From: Azospirillum thiophilum
Lineage (GTDB): Bacteria > Pseudomonadota > Alphaproteobacteria > Azospirillales > Azospirillaceae
Assembly (NCBI RefSeq): GCF_001305595.1
Contig: NZ_CP012402.1
Location: 703,001-767,000 of the forward strand
Direction: 5' to 3'
Length of the DNA stretch: 64,000 nt
Under the pieces are notes generated by a model, which did not search any database, had not been told where the DNA came from, and saw only the letters and a program-made list of their open reading frames with translations. Both the position numbers and the translations under genes were made by a program. Below, piece after piece: positions 17,705-26,629 of this stretch; position 1 is the stretch's first letter, and each line of letters begins with the position of its first letter.

Positions 17705-18447
17705 ATGAGGCCTGACCATGACCGTTGCCCATGGCCACAGGTCGCCAACGAGATTCAGCGCTCGATGGTGGCCGAATTGGTGCGTAGGTCCCGACTGCCG
17801 AAGGCGACGGTAATCCGGCTGGTCCAGCGCTGGTCCTCCAAGGCCATCTGGAGGATCTCGGCGAGGCGGAGGGCTATAAGGTCACCGCCCGGGTCCGCAA
17901 CCTTTACTGCGCCCTGGTGGGGCGGATCCCCATCGCCCAAATGGCGCAACCTCTGCTCGACGAGTAGAGGGCTCGGGTGAAATGGCTATCGGAATTCTTT
18001 CTTGCTGCGGGCCGCTTCGTCGTCATCGAGGTGTTCGAACCGCTCCGCCGCCCCGATCAAGCTGAACTTGTTCGAAAACCGACGCTCCCCGATGCTCGCC
18101 TCCGTCACCGGCCTCGCCGACCTGACGGCCTTACCCAAGGCCGAGGCTGCCCGCGTCATCCGCGACTCGGTTCCCGACGGCTCCGTACCGCATACGGTGG
18201 AGGCACGCTTGCCCTGGTCGCGGCAACGCACGACTGCGGTTACACCGTTTGGGAATATCCGGCCCTGGCGCCGGGCCTGCGCATTGCCTCGATCCCCGTG
18301 CGGATCGGCGGCAGGCCGGTGGGTGGGCTATCGCTGGTGTATTTCCGCGATCTGGTTCCGCCGGACTTGCTGAACGGTTTCCTGCTGCCGGAAATGCAGG
18401 CGGTAGCCTTGCTAATCGGTGCCGTCCTGGACGACAGCTGGTTTTGA
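17705..18447 (+). pseudogene. Decayed IclR-family transcriptional regulator
   Basis: Pieces of one IclR protein appear in order but in different frames. The helix-turn-helix AELVRRSRLPKATVIRLVQ is in the first frame. A second frame gives GHLEDLGEAEGYKVTARVR and continues to QPLLDE, followed by an in-frame TAG, then RVKWLSEFFLAAGRFVVIEVFE. A third frame gives PIKLNLFENRRSPMLASVTG. The frame then returns to the second one for VAATHDCGYTVWEYPALAPG, GGRPVGGLSLVYFRDLVPPD and the natural end DDSWF. That makes at least three frameshifts plus a stop, so no functional product is expected. It lies between two cyclic-di-GMP genes. Confidence 0.85.
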
Positions 18448-18655
18448 AGCTCCGCTCCGAGACACGGTGTGGCACCTCTTCCGGCAGCGTTCCCCAACCT
18501 CGTCGCGTTACGAATGCCGCCAACCACGAAATTTCGTTAGTGGTAGCAATTCCTTTACGTTTAGGCTGCGAATCTTTAGTAGACGTATTATTGCGCCACG
18601 AGTGAGATGGTGCGTCGGTTCTCCTCCGTCCATCAGCGATTCATGTCGAGGCTCC

Positions 18656-20275
18656 ATGACATCGGACGTCGCGCGCTTCCTCGGTTTCGCGTTTGCCAAC
18701 GCCGACGTGTTGATCGAGGTCGATGCGCGGGGGATCATCGGCTTTGCCGCCGGGGCCTTGCAGAATCTCCTGGGCATTACCGACGCGGAATTGATCGGGC
18801 AGCCGGTCGACCGGATCATCGCCGCCTGCGACCGCGGGCTGACACGGCGCCTCTTACGGACAGCAGGATCCAACCGGCGGCTGGAACCGCGCGTCATTTC
18901 ATTGAACGGCGGCGTTCAGGCCACTCTGTCGGGCTATCGGCTCGGCCGCTCGCCCAACGTGCAACTGACGCTGACCCGGCTTGACAACCAAGCCGGTGGC
19001 GAGGGTCAACCGGCGCGCGACGCGGAAACCGGGTTGCTCGATGCCGACGCCTTCCAGGCGCAACTGGGAGAGCGGTTCGGCGTCGATGTCGGCAACGCGC
19101 CGCCGAAGCTGACGCTGATCAAGATTCCCAACTTCGGCGAGGTCAAGTCGCGACTGGGGCCGGAGCTGACCCTGCGCTTGCTGGGGGAGGTCGGGGCGCT
19201 TCTGCGCATCCACGCCGCCGACGACACGCTGGCCACCCGGCTGGGCGAGGACCGCTTCGGGCTGGTCCATGGCAGCGATGTCTCCCCTACCGAGCTGGCT
19301 TCCGAGATCTCGATGACCGGAGCCGGCCTGTCGCGGGATGGCCAGCCGCTGGATACGGAGAACCTGACGCTCGATATGGCCGCTCCCGGGCTCAGCCGGG
19401 AAGATGCCGGCCGGGTGCTGATGTTCACGGTGAAGAACTTCGCCGAGCAGCCCTCCGGGTTCGACATCTCGACCATGCATGATGCGGTGAAGCTGCTGGT
19501 CGATCAGACGGTGACGCGGGTGACCAGCCTGCGCTCTACCCTGACCGACGACCGGCTGAAGCTGCAATTCCAGCCCATCGTCTCGCTTGCGACCCGTGGC
19601 CTTCATCATTACGAAGCCCTGGCCCGCTTCCCCAACGGCGCTCCGGGACCGACGATCGCCTTCGCCGAGGAGGTCGGCATGGTCCATGACGTCGACCTGC
19701 TGGTCTGCGAGAAGACGCTGGAGGTTCTTGCCGCCGACCCCGCCTTGCACATTGCCGTGAATATGTCCGCGGCCTCTCTGGGCAGCGACATCTTCGTCGT
19801 CGCCTTCCAGCGGCTGGTCGGCCGCAATCCGGCCTTGCGATCCCGCCTGCTGGTTGAGGTGACGGAATCGACCGGCCTCACCGACCTGCCGCGCGCGGCC
19901 CGTATCCTGGAGGAGCTACGACGTGTCGGCCACCGCATCTGCCTGGACGATTTCGGTGCCGGTGCCGCCTCCTTTCCCTACATCCAGGCGCTGCCGGTCG
20001 ATTTCGTAAAGATCGACGGCAGTTATGTCAGGCGGTTAGGTGGCAGTCCGCGCGACGATGCTATCCTGCGCGCCATGGTCGGTCTGTGCCGGGAAATCCG
20101 CGTCCAGGTCATCGCCGAGATGGTGGAGACGCCCGACCAGGCCTCCCAACTCAACGCTTGGGGATTCGAACTGGCGCAGGGCTACCATTTCGGCCGTCCG
20201 GCCGACCGCCCTGCCTACCGTCCGCCCAATCTGTTCACCCCGGTGCCGGGAATAGGGTCGAGAGGGCGGTCATGA
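18656..20275 (+). CDS. PAS / degenerate GGDEF / EAL protein (putative cyclic-di-GMP phosphodiesterase)
   Basis: The product is 539 aa from the ATG at 18656 (MTSDVARFLG), with GAGG upstream. Residues 1-115 look like a PAS-type sensor (VLIEVDARGIIGFAAGALQNLLGI). The middle (about 120-260) is a GGDEF-like fold, but the signature reads RLGEDRFGL instead of GGDEF, so cyclase activity is unlikely. The C-terminal EAL domain (about 285-525) has HYEALARF, EVTEST, DDFGAG, VKIDGSYV and AEMVET. Core acidic residues are present with small departures (AEMVET for the usual AEGVET), so hydrolysis is plausible but not assured. It is soluble. A second PAS/EAL protein lies just upstream beyond the IclR pseudogene. 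Confidence 0.88.
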   Translation: MTSDVARFLGFAFANADVLIEVDARGIIGFAAGALQNLLGITDAELIGQPVDRIIAACDRGLTRRLLRTAGSNRRLEPRVISLNGGVQATLSGYRLGRSPNVQLTLTRLDNQAGGEGQPARDAETGLLDADAFQAQLGERFGVDVGNAPPKLTLIKIPNFGEVKSRLGPELTLRLLGEVGALLRIHAADDTLATRLGEDRFGLVHGSDVSPTELASEISMTGAGLSRDGQPLDTENLTLDMAAPGLSREDAGRVLMFTVKNFAEQPSGFDISTMHDAVKLLVDQTVTRVTSLRSTLTDDRLKLQFQPIVSLATRGLHHYEALARFPNGAPGPTIAFAEEVGMVHDVDLLVCEKTLEVLAADPALHIAVNMSAASLGSDIFVVAFQRLVGRNPALRSRLLVEVTESTGLTDLPRAARILEELRRVGHRICLDDFGAGAASFPYIQALPVDFVKIDGSYVRRLGGSPRDDAILRAMVGLCREIRVQVIAEMVETPDQASQLNAWGFELAQGYHFGRPADRPAYRPPNLFTPVPGIGSRGRS

Positions 20276-20396
20276 CCCCTTCTACCGAAGTCGTAGGACG
20301 AAATCTTTTGTGAATGGGTGGAATGAAAGCGCGAACGGCTGCGTTCATCCGGTCATAGGGGAAACGAACGCTCCCCGACACCAGGAGGACGCCGGA

Positions 20397-20741
20397 ATGA
20401 CTGGCCGCTTTGGATTTGGATTGAAAGCCGTGGTTCTGGGCGCTCTGGTCGCCGGATCGATGCTGGGTGCCACCGCCGGCACCGCCGCCGCGCATGACGA
20501 CTGGCGCGGGCGTGGAAACCATGGCCGCGACTGGCATGGTCCGGGCCGTGGTGGTCCGGAATGGCGCGGTTGGGACCGTCCGCGCCCCCACCACCGCCAT
20601 TGGCGAGAGCGCGATGTGTATTACGCCCCGCCACCCGTTATTTATGCGCCGCCGCCGCGCGTGATCTACGCACCGCCGCCGGTGGTGTACGCCCCGCGGC
20701 CGGTGGTTCCGGGATTCGGCCTCAGCGTCAATATCCGTTGA
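20397..20741 (+). CDS. Secreted Pro/Tyr- and His/Arg-rich small protein
   Basis: The product is 114 aa from the ATG at 20397, with AGGAGG 8 nt upstream. A signal peptide ends near TAAAHDDW. The mature part begins with a Trp/Arg/Gly/His-rich stretch (RGRGNHGRDWHGPGRG) and continues with repeated YAPPP motifs (YYAPPPVIYAPPP, VIYAPPPVVYAP), ending VPGFGLSVNIR. This composition is common in small periplasmic or outer-membrane-associated proteins of Rhodospirillales with no assigned function. The closing beta-like FGLSVNIR resembles outer-membrane C termini, but the protein is too short to be a barrel. Confidence 0.8.
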   Translation: MTGRFGFGLKAVVLGALVAGSMLGATAGTAAAHDDWRGRGNHGRDWHGPGRGGPEWRGWDRPRPHHRHWRERDVYYAPPPVIYAPPPRVIYAPPPVVYAPRPVVPGFGLSVNIR

Positions 20742-20876
20742 GCCTCTCCGGCAGTCGTTTCGATTGGAGCAAAGGGTCGCCGCAAAGGACGGCTTCCGGT
20801 GGGGGGCGCTCCGCATTATGGTGCGCCCCGTTTGGAAAGCCGCCCCACCGGGGCGAAGCAGCCAGGGAGACGGTCT

Positions 20877-21335
20877 TTGCGGGTTCTTAGTGTGTGCGCC
20901 GCGGTGGCGGGCAGCCTGGTGATTGCCACGGGATCCGTCCAGGCGGCCGAGCCGCGTCTGATGGCGGCGCTGGGCAACACGGTGCTGACGGTGACCGACA
21001 TTGGCCCGAAGCATACCCAGGTGTCGGTGGACGAGACTCCGGTGTTCGATGACAAGGAGAGCGACATGCTGTCCTTCGTCGGGGCCTATTCGATGAAGGA
21101 TCGCTGGGTCGCGCTGTTCCAGTCCGACACCGGTGCCAAGGACTGCCCGACCCGCTTTCGCATCGTCGAAGTCGGCGGGACGAAGCCCCTGGTCTCCTAT
21201 CCCTTCGGCTCCTGCAGCGACGCCGCCCAGGTGACCATCGACGGCGATACCCTTACCGTCTCGATGCCGGTGCCGGCCGGTGGCGGTGACGCCGCCTGGA
21301 CCTACAGCAAGGGGCGCATCGCCCGCTCTCGGTGA
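20877..21335 (+). CDS. Secreted protein of unknown function
   Basis: I place the start at the TTG at 20877 because AGGGAG lies 8 nt upstream and the resulting N terminus, LRVLSVCAAVAGSLVIATGSVQAAEP, is a clean signal peptide; GTG 20799 would put 26 untypical residues ahead of it. The mature chain is about 125 aa, beta-rich in appearance, with two Cys (DCPTRF and GSCSDA) that could form a disulfide in the periplasm. I do not recognise the family. It follows the Pro-rich secreted protein after about 135 bp. Confidence 0.75.
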   Translation: MRVLSVCAAVAGSLVIATGSVQAAEPRLMAALGNTVLTVTDIGPKHTQVSVDETPVFDDKESDMLSFVGAYSMKDRWVALFQSDTGAKDCPTRFRIVEVGGTKPLVSYPFGSCSDAAQVTIDGDTLTVSMPVPAGGGDAAWTYSKGRIARSR

Positions 21336-21650
21336 GGGGGCGGATGTGGGCTCGGGGATTTGCACCCTGCCCTTATCCCAGCCGAGCCGCCGTGTTAGGA
21401 AGGGAAGGGCGGTCCTTTCCTGTCACGAGGGTTTGCGGATGTCGTGGTCTATGCGTTTCCTTGGCGATTCGCCGGCACTTCCCCGATCATGCTGCGGCGA
21501 ATGGAACAGTGGAACGGCGGCCCGGAGCTGTTTCACCCGGTTTCAAACGTTCCATTCGCCTCTACCGGCAGCCCCTCGATTGACGGACGCGGGCTCAGCT
21601 TTTAAGGTCCGGACCTCCGCACACTCCCGTTCCGGGATAGGAAGTCTGCC
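21336..21650. other. 315-bp gene-free region upstream of serC
   Basis: No gene is evident. The region contains the serC leader hairpin (21497-21559) and a perfect GGTCCGGACC palindrome at 21606-21615, so most of it is probably promoter plus 5' leader of serC. Confidence 0.5.
21497..21559 (+). promoter_or_regulatory. Structured 5' leader of serC (candidate serC-type RNA motif)
   Basis: A perfect 11-bp outer stem, GCGAATGGAAC (21497-21507) with GTTCCATTCGC (21549-21559), encloses a second stem, GTGGAAC (21509-21515) with GTTTCAC (21530-21536, one G-U pair). It lies about 90 nt before the serC start. A conserved leader RNA upstream of serC has been described in Alphaproteobacteria. The position fits, but I could not compare it with the consensus. 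Confidence 0.5.
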
Positions 21651-22820
21651 ATGAAGCCCAGCCACCGCCCGTCCAATCCGCTCTTTTCCTCCGGACCCTG
21701 CGCCAAGCGTCCGGGCTGGTCGCTCGACGCGCTGGACGGTGCGCTGCTCGGCCGTTCCCACCGCTCGAAGCCAGGCAAGGCCAAGCTGAAGGAGGTCATC
21801 GACCTCACCCGTGCGGTGCTGGGCATCCCGGGCGACTACCGCATCGGCATCGTTCCGGCGTCGGATACCGGCGCGGTCGAGATGGCGCTGTGGTCGCTGC
21901 TGGGCGCGCGCGGCGTCGACATGCTGGCCTGGGAAAGCTTCGGCAAGGAGTGGGTGACCGACGTGACCAAGCAGTTGAGGCTGCCGGACGTCCGCACCTT
22001 CGTCGCCCCCTATGGCGAGTTGCCGGATCTGTCTGCGGTCGATTTCAGCCGCGATGTCGTTTTCCCCTGGAACGGCACCACCGCCGGCGTCCGTGTGCCG
22101 GACGGCAACTGGATCCCGGCGGACCGCGAGGGCCTGACCATCTGCGACGCCACTTCATCCGCCTTCGCGATGGAAATGCCGTGGAACCGGATCGACGTCG
22201 CCACCTGGTCCTGGCAGAAGGTGCTGGGCGGCGAGGCGGCGCATGGCATGCTGGTGCTCGGCCCCCGCGCGGTCGCACGGTTGGAGAGCTTCCAGCCCGA
22301 CCGTCCGCTGCCCAAGATCTTCCGGCTGATCAAGAACGGCAAACTGATCGAAGGCATCTTCGAAGGCGACACCATCAACACGCCGTCGATGCTCTGTGTC
22401 GAGGATGCCATCGACGGACTGCGCTGGTCGTTGTCGCTGGGCGGCCTGACCCAGTTGATCCGCAGATCGGAGCAGAATCTGCGGATCGTCGCGGACTGGG
22501 TCGAGGCGAGTTCCTGGGCGGGCTTCCTCGCCAAGAACCCCGCGACCCGATCCTGCACCTCGATCTGCCTGCGCTTCACCGATCCCGAGGTGACCGCCCT
22601 GACGGAAGAGGCGCAGGCCGCCTTCGCCAAGAAGCTGTCGGCCCTGCTGGAGAAGGAGGAGGCCGCCTTCGACGCCGGCTCCTATCGCGACGCGCCTCCC
22701 GGCTTGCGCCTTTGGGGCGGTGCCACGGTCGAGAACGAGGATATGGAGGCGGTGTTGCCCTGGCTCGACTGGGCCTTCGCCACCGTCAAGGCAGAGATGA
22801 TCGGCAGCAGGAAAGCCTAG
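21651..22820 (+). CDS. serC: Phosphoserine aminotransferase
   Basis: The product is 389 aa. It belongs to the alphaproteobacterial-type SerC: it starts [22 protein letters not shown] and has the PLP-lysine segment [16 protein letters not shown]. The enzyme converts 3-phosphohydroxypyruvate plus glutamate to phosphoserine and 2-oxoglutarate in serine biosynthesis, and can serve pyridoxal-phosphate synthesis; it is cytoplasmic. Usually serA follows serC in related bacteria, but here a strong terminator (22847-22886) ends the transcript, so serC is monocistronic. The leader hairpin upstream suggests post-transcriptional control. Confidence 0.95.
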   Translation: MKPSHRPSNPLFSSGPCAKRPGWSLDALDGALLGRSHRSKPGKAKLKEVIDLTRAVLGIPGDYRIGIVPASDTGAVEMALWSLLGARGVDMLAWESFGKEWVTDVTKQLRLPDVRTFVAPYGELPDLSAVDFSRDVVFPWNGTTAGVRVPDGNWIPADREGLTICDATSSAFAMEMPWNRIDVATWSWQKVLGGEAAHGMLVLGPRAVARLESFQPDRPLPKIFRLIKNGKLIEGIFEGDTINTPSMLCVEDAIDGLRWSLSLGGLTQLIRRSEQNLRIVADWVEASSWAGFLAKNPATRSCTSICLRFTDPEVTALTEEAQAAFAKKLSALLEKEEAAFDAGSYRDAPPGLRLWGGATVENEDMEAVLPWLDWAFATVKAEMIGSRKA

Positions 22821-22846
22821 GTCGGACTGCGACCGCTACTGGACCG

Positions 22847-22886
22847 AAGGCCCTTCCGTGGCAATGACGCAACGGAGGGGCCTTTT
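22847..22886 (+). terminator. Rho-independent terminator of serC
   Basis: AAGGCCCTTCCGT and ACGGAGGGGCCTT make a 13-bp stem with one G-U pair around a 12-nt loop. TTTT overlaps the end of the stem. Confidence 0.88.
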
Positions 22887-23273
22887 GCATTTGGATGTCT
22901 TGTGCCGTGCAGCAAAGGAACTTCCCGATGATCGTTGGTATGCAGCAGCATTTCTGCACCAGTGTAACCGGTCCGACGCGCTGCGGCTCCCCGCGCGCTT
23001 GACCGGGGTTATCCACAGAACCGTGGACAAGGCGGTGGATAAGCCTGTTGAACCAGCGGTCCCGCCTGTCTCGAAACCGTCATGGTGAAATACCGACCGA
23101 TTCGGCCCAGGTCTCGCCGAATGGGGCGCTGGATTGTCCGGTTGAGGCGCTGCCCTATCCCGAAGATGGTCTGGAGATCCGGCGGCTGTGTCCCGACCCT
23201 ATAAATGGACTTTCCGGCATGCCACCGCATCGCGGCAAGCCGGCTTACTGCAAGGAAGGGGTTGGGACGGACC
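22887..23273. other. 387-bp intergenic region with DnaA-box-like cluster
   Basis: I find no credible gene. The notable content is a cluster of DnaA-box-like 9-mers at 23009-23042, listed separately. The remainder is GC-rich spacer leading to an AAGGAAGGGG ribosome site about 14 nt before the epimerase start. Confidence 0.5.
23009..23042. promoter_or_regulatory. Cluster of three DnaA-box-like sites
   Basis: A perfect consensus box TTATCCACA is at 23009-23017 on the plus strand. On the minus strand are TTGTCCACG (23022-23030) and TTATCCACC (23034-23042). Three boxes in 34 bp, with the first two as an inverted repeat, are more than expected by chance. No dnaA, repC or parAB gene is near, so a role in replication initiation is not shown; DnaA titration or transcriptional control are alternatives. 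Confidence 0.45.
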
Positions 23274-24218
23274 ATGGCGCATTATCTCATCACCGGCGGC
23301 TGCGGTTTCATCGGTTCGCATCTGGCTGACCGGCTGTTGGCCAACGGGCATCGGGTGACGATTCTCGACAACCTGTCGAGTGGCCGGTTGGACAACAAGC
23401 CGGCCGCCGCAAAGCTGGTCGTGGGCGACGTGGCCGATCCTGATGCGGTGCGCGAAGCCATGGCCGGCGACGGATGGGAGGGGGTCGACGGTGTCTTCCA
23501 TCTCGCTGCCGTGGCCTCGGTCCAGAAATCGCGGGAACTGTGGGCTGAGACACACCGCACCAACCTGCTCGGCACCGTCACCGTGTTCGAGGCGGCGCGC
23601 GATGCCAGGCGTGGCGGTCCGGTGCCGGTGGTCTATGCATCCTCCGCTGCGATCTACGGCGACAATACCAACACGCCGCTGAAGGAAGACGAACTGCCGC
23701 GCCCTCTGTCGGCCTACGGTGTCGACAAGCTGGGATGCGAGATGCACGCCCGTGTCGCCTGGTCGATCCAGGGGGTGCCGACGGTCGGCTTCCGCTTCTT
23801 CAACGTCTATGGTCCGCGCCAGGATCCGATGTCGCCCTATTCCGGCGTGATCTCCATCTTTGCCAACCGGGTGGCACGCGGGGAGGATGTTGAGATGCAT
23901 GGCGACGGCCAGCAGGTCCGCGATTTCGTCTTCGTCGGCGACGTGGTGCGCATCCTGTCGTTGGCGATGGAACGGCGCTTCTGCGGTGCGGAGGTCTACA
24001 ACCTCTGCACCGGCCGCGCGACCTCGCTGGTGATGTTGCTCGAAGTCCTGCAGGAGCTTTGCGGCAGCCAAGTCCGCCGCCACCACACCGAAGCCCGGGC
24101 CGGCGATATCCGCGTGTCGATCGGCGACCCGTCGCTGATGCGCTCCACATTCGACACCATGTGCCAGATCGGCCTGCTCCAGGGGCTCAGCGCAACGCTG
24201 ACCGGCCGCATGCCCTGA
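23274..24218 (+). CDS. NAD-dependent epimerase/dehydratase (UDP-sugar epimerase family)
   Basis: The product is 314 aa from the ATG at 23274 (MAHYLITGG). It belongs to the extended short-chain dehydrogenase family: nucleotide motif TGGCGFIGSH at the N terminus, DNLSSG, the SSAAIYG active-site Ser/Thr region, and the catalytic pair in YGVDKLG. RFFNVYGPRQDP and RDFVFVGDVV are typical of UDP-glucose/UDP-GlcNAc 4-epimerases and related sugar-nucleotide enzymes. It is about 20 aa shorter than standard GalE. It probably acts in polysaccharide precursor synthesis; the exact sugar cannot be read. Confidence 0.9.
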   Translation: MAHYLITGGCGFIGSHLADRLLANGHRVTILDNLSSGRLDNKPAAAKLVVGDVADPDAVREAMAGDGWEGVDGVFHLAAVASVQKSRELWAETHRTNLLGTVTVFEAARDARRGGPVPVVYASSAAIYGDNTNTPLKEDELPRPLSAYGVDKLGCEMHARVAWSIQGVPTVGFRFFNVYGPRQDPMSPYSGVISIFANRVARGEDVEMHGDGQQVRDFVFVGDVVRILSLAMERRFCGAEVYNLCTGRATSLVMLLEVLQELCGSQVRRHHTEARAGDIRVSIGDPSLMRSTFDTMCQIGLLQGLSATLTGRMP

Positions 24219-24338
24219 GCTCGATTGAGATTGGTGCCGCCGGACGGTATGACATCGTCAGATATGCGGCGGATTGGGTGGGGATGGTGAGCGCTTTCAG
24301 ACGGCTGGGCGGGAAGCGGCTCGGGGAAGTGGCCTGAC

Positions 24339-25112
24339 ATGGCCCGCCGCCGTTCCCTTACCCTGCGGGGGCTGTTCATCGTCCTTGCCATCCTTGCTGC
24401 CATCGCGGTGGCCGAACGCGTTGACATCCTCCCGCCGGGCACGCTCGACCGGCTGTTGGGGCAGGAGGCCCAGCGCGCACGCCAACCCCGCAGGTCACAG
24501 ATCGCCGAACCGCCGCCGCCGGTGGTCGCCAGTTCTTCGGACCGCATCGACTATACAGAGGTGGCGCGCCGGCTCGACACAATCCGCGTCGCGCCGGAAA
24601 AGCGCCGGGGTTACGAGCGAGAGGCGTGGCCGCATTGGCTGGCCCTGGATGGCGGTTGTCTGAACGCGCGTGAGAAGGTGTTGATCCGCGATTCCCGGCG
24701 TCCGGCGACGCTGGACGCCAAGGGCTGCACCGTAAAATCCGGGGAGTGGATCGATCTCTATACTGGAGAGCGCTTCACCGATCCGCAGATGGTCGACATC
24801 GACCACCGCGTGCCGCTTGAAGAGGCTTACTCCAGCGGTGGCCATGAGTGGAGCCGAGAACGCCGTGCCGCCTATGCCAACGATACCAGCGACCCGCTGA
24901 CCCTGCTGGCCGCCAGCCGCGAGGCCAACCGGGCCAAGGGCTCCAAGGGGCCGGAGGAGTGGTTGCCGCCCAAGCGCGACGGCATCTGCCTTTACGTTGC
25001 CGACTGGATTCTGGTGAAGGCGCGATGGGAACTCAGCATGGACGAACGCGAGCGCGTCACCGTCGGCAACATCCTGGCCGACTGTCGCGCTTCCGCCGCG
25101 CAGCAGCGTTGA
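24339..25112 (+). CDS. Exported or membrane-anchored HNH-type endonuclease (GmrSD/DUF1524-like domain)
   Basis: The product is 257 aa. A hydrophobic segment (LFIVLAILAAIAVA) near the N terminus after MARRRSLTLRG acts as a signal peptide or anchor, followed by a Pro-rich linker (AEPPPPVV). The C-terminal two thirds carry the His-Me motif DIDHRVPLEEAY, then NDTSDPLTLLAASREANRAKGS and EEWLPP, matching secreted HNH nucleases of the DUF1524 group. Cys pairs (GGCLNA/KGCTVK, DGICLY/ADCRAS) may be disulfides. It is likely a periplasmic or extracellular nuclease for DNA scavenging or defence of the cell surface. No immunity gene is adjacent. Confidence 0.85.
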   Translation: MARRRSLTLRGLFIVLAILAAIAVAERVDILPPGTLDRLLGQEAQRARQPRRSQIAEPPPPVVASSSDRIDYTEVARRLDTIRVAPEKRRGYEREAWPHWLALDGGCLNAREKVLIRDSRRPATLDAKGCTVKSGEWIDLYTGERFTDPQMVDIDHRVPLEEAYSSGGHEWSRERRAAYANDTSDPLTLLAASREANRAKGSKGPEEWLPPKRDGICLYVADWILVKARWELSMDERERVTVGNILADCRASAAQQR

Positions 25113-25196
25113 GGCATTTCGGATCCGGATTTTTTCCGACGGAATTGGCGTGCCGGCCATTTCGCGCTACCGTCCGAGCCGGAAACGGGAGGATCC

Positions 25197-26576
25197 ATGA
25201 GCATCCGGACGGACGCCATTTGGCAGGAAAGCGCGACAGCCCTGGCGGAACGGCTGGCGCGGCGGGATTTGTCGGCACGTGAGGCGGTGGAGGCACACCT
25301 GTCGCGCATCGGGGCCATGGAGCCGGCATTTTCCGCCTTCCTGACTATCGCCGCCGAAGCAGCACTCGCCCGCGCCGACCTGCTGGATGCGGAAGCGTCG
25401 CCGGTCGGACCGCTGCATGGCCTGCCCATCGCGGTCAAGGACCTGACAGACACCGCCGGCATCCGCACCACCTACGGTTCGGCGCTCTATGCCGACCATG
25501 TGCCGGTGTCCAGCGACATCGCCGTTGCGCGGATCGAGGCGGCGGGCGGTATTGTCATCGGCAAGACCAACACGCCGGAATTCGGCTTCGGTGCCATCTG
25601 CCGGAACCGGCTGTATGGTCCGACCTGCAACCCGGTAGACCCGGAACTCACCTCCGGCGGGTCAAGCGGTGGATCGGCAGTGGCGGTCGCGGTCGGCATG
25701 GCGCCGCTGGCGCATGGCACCGATTTCGGAGGGTCGGTGCGGGTGCCGGCCAGCTTCTGCGGCGTCGCCTCGATCCGGCCGACGCCAGGGCTGATTCCGG
25801 CACCGGGCCGCGCGCTCGGCTGGGATACGCTGGCGACCCATGGGGTTCTGGCCCGCGACACCGCTGATTGCGCCCTGCTGCTGTCGGCGATGGCCGGGAG
25901 TGACCTGCGCGATCCGACCTCCCTGTTCGGGGACCGCGACGACGGGTCGGACAGCCGTCTGGGCGCTACCGCCGACTTCGGCGCGGCCTCCGTCTCGCAG
26001 GCGGTGCGGGATCGTTTCGCCGAGGCGGTTGACCGGCTGCAACGGGCAGGGGGGCCGGTTGCGCGTTGCTATCCCGATTGCGGCGACGCCATGGCGACCT
26101 TCCGCACCCTGCGTGCGGCCCAGACGCGCCACGCTTTCGGTCCGATGCTGGCGAAGCACGGCGAGGCGCTGACCGATACCATACGATGGAACATCGAGGC
26201 GGGGGCCGGCATCGGCGCCGACGCCTATTTGCAGGCTCAGGCAGCCCGTACTGCACTCTATCGCCGCTTCGTGGCGCTGTTCGAGGAGATCGACGTGCTG
26301 GCTGCTCCGGCCTGCGGCGTGCTGCCCTGGCCGAACGCACACGGCGAGGTGACGACAATAGACGGCGAGCCGGTCGAGACTATCCTTGATTATCTCGGTG
26401 TCACCGCCATCGTCACGCTGATCGGCTTTCCCGTGTTGACGCTGCCTGTGGGGGGCGGTGCGCTGCCTTTCGGCATCCAACTGATCGCCCGTCCCGGCGA
26501 GGAATGGCGCTTGATCCGTCTGGGGCGCAAGCTCGAACGCGAGGCTGGCTTCGTTCACCATTGGGCATGCCGCTGA
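25197..26576 (+). CDS. Amidase (amidase-signature family)
   Basis: The product is 459 aa. It has the amidase-signature Ser-cisSer-Lys triad: Lys in IAVKDL, Ser in the glycine-rich TSGGSSGGSAVAVA, and the nucleophile Ser in GTDFGGSVR. GKTNTPEFGFG and a C-terminal GFPVLTLPVG complete the family profile. Members hydrolyse amides, including aryl-acid amides and glutaminyl-tRNA-like substrates; no gatB/gatC neighbours are present, so it is a stand-alone catabolic amidase rather than GatA. It is cytoplasmic. It follows the nuclease gene with 84 bp between them and has GGGAGG before the ATG. Confidence 0.92.
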   Translation: MSIRTDAIWQESATALAERLARRDLSAREAVEAHLSRIGAMEPAFSAFLTIAAEAALARADLLDAEASPVGPLHGLPIAVKDLTDTAGIRTTYGSALYADHVPVSSDIAVARIEAAGGIVIGKTNTPEFGFGAICRNRLYGPTCNPVDPELTSGGSSGGSAVAVAVGMAPLAHGTDFGGSVRVPASFCGVASIRPTPGLIPAPGRALGWDTLATHGVLARDTADCALLLSAMAGSDLRDPTSLFGDRDDGSDSRLGATADFGAASVSQAVRDRFAEAVDRLQRAGGPVARCYPDCGDAMATFRTLRAAQTRHAFGPMLAKHGEALTDTIRWNIEAGAGIGADAYLQAQAARTALYRRFVALFEEIDVLAAPACGVLPWPNAHGEVTTIDGEPVETILDYLGVTAIVTLIGFPVLTLPVGGGALPFGIQLIARPGEEWRLIRLGRKLEREAGFVHHWACR

Positions 26577-26629
26577 TTGGTAAGCTCGATCTCTTCCCCG
26601 TAACGGATACTTATGGTAAATAATTTTCC

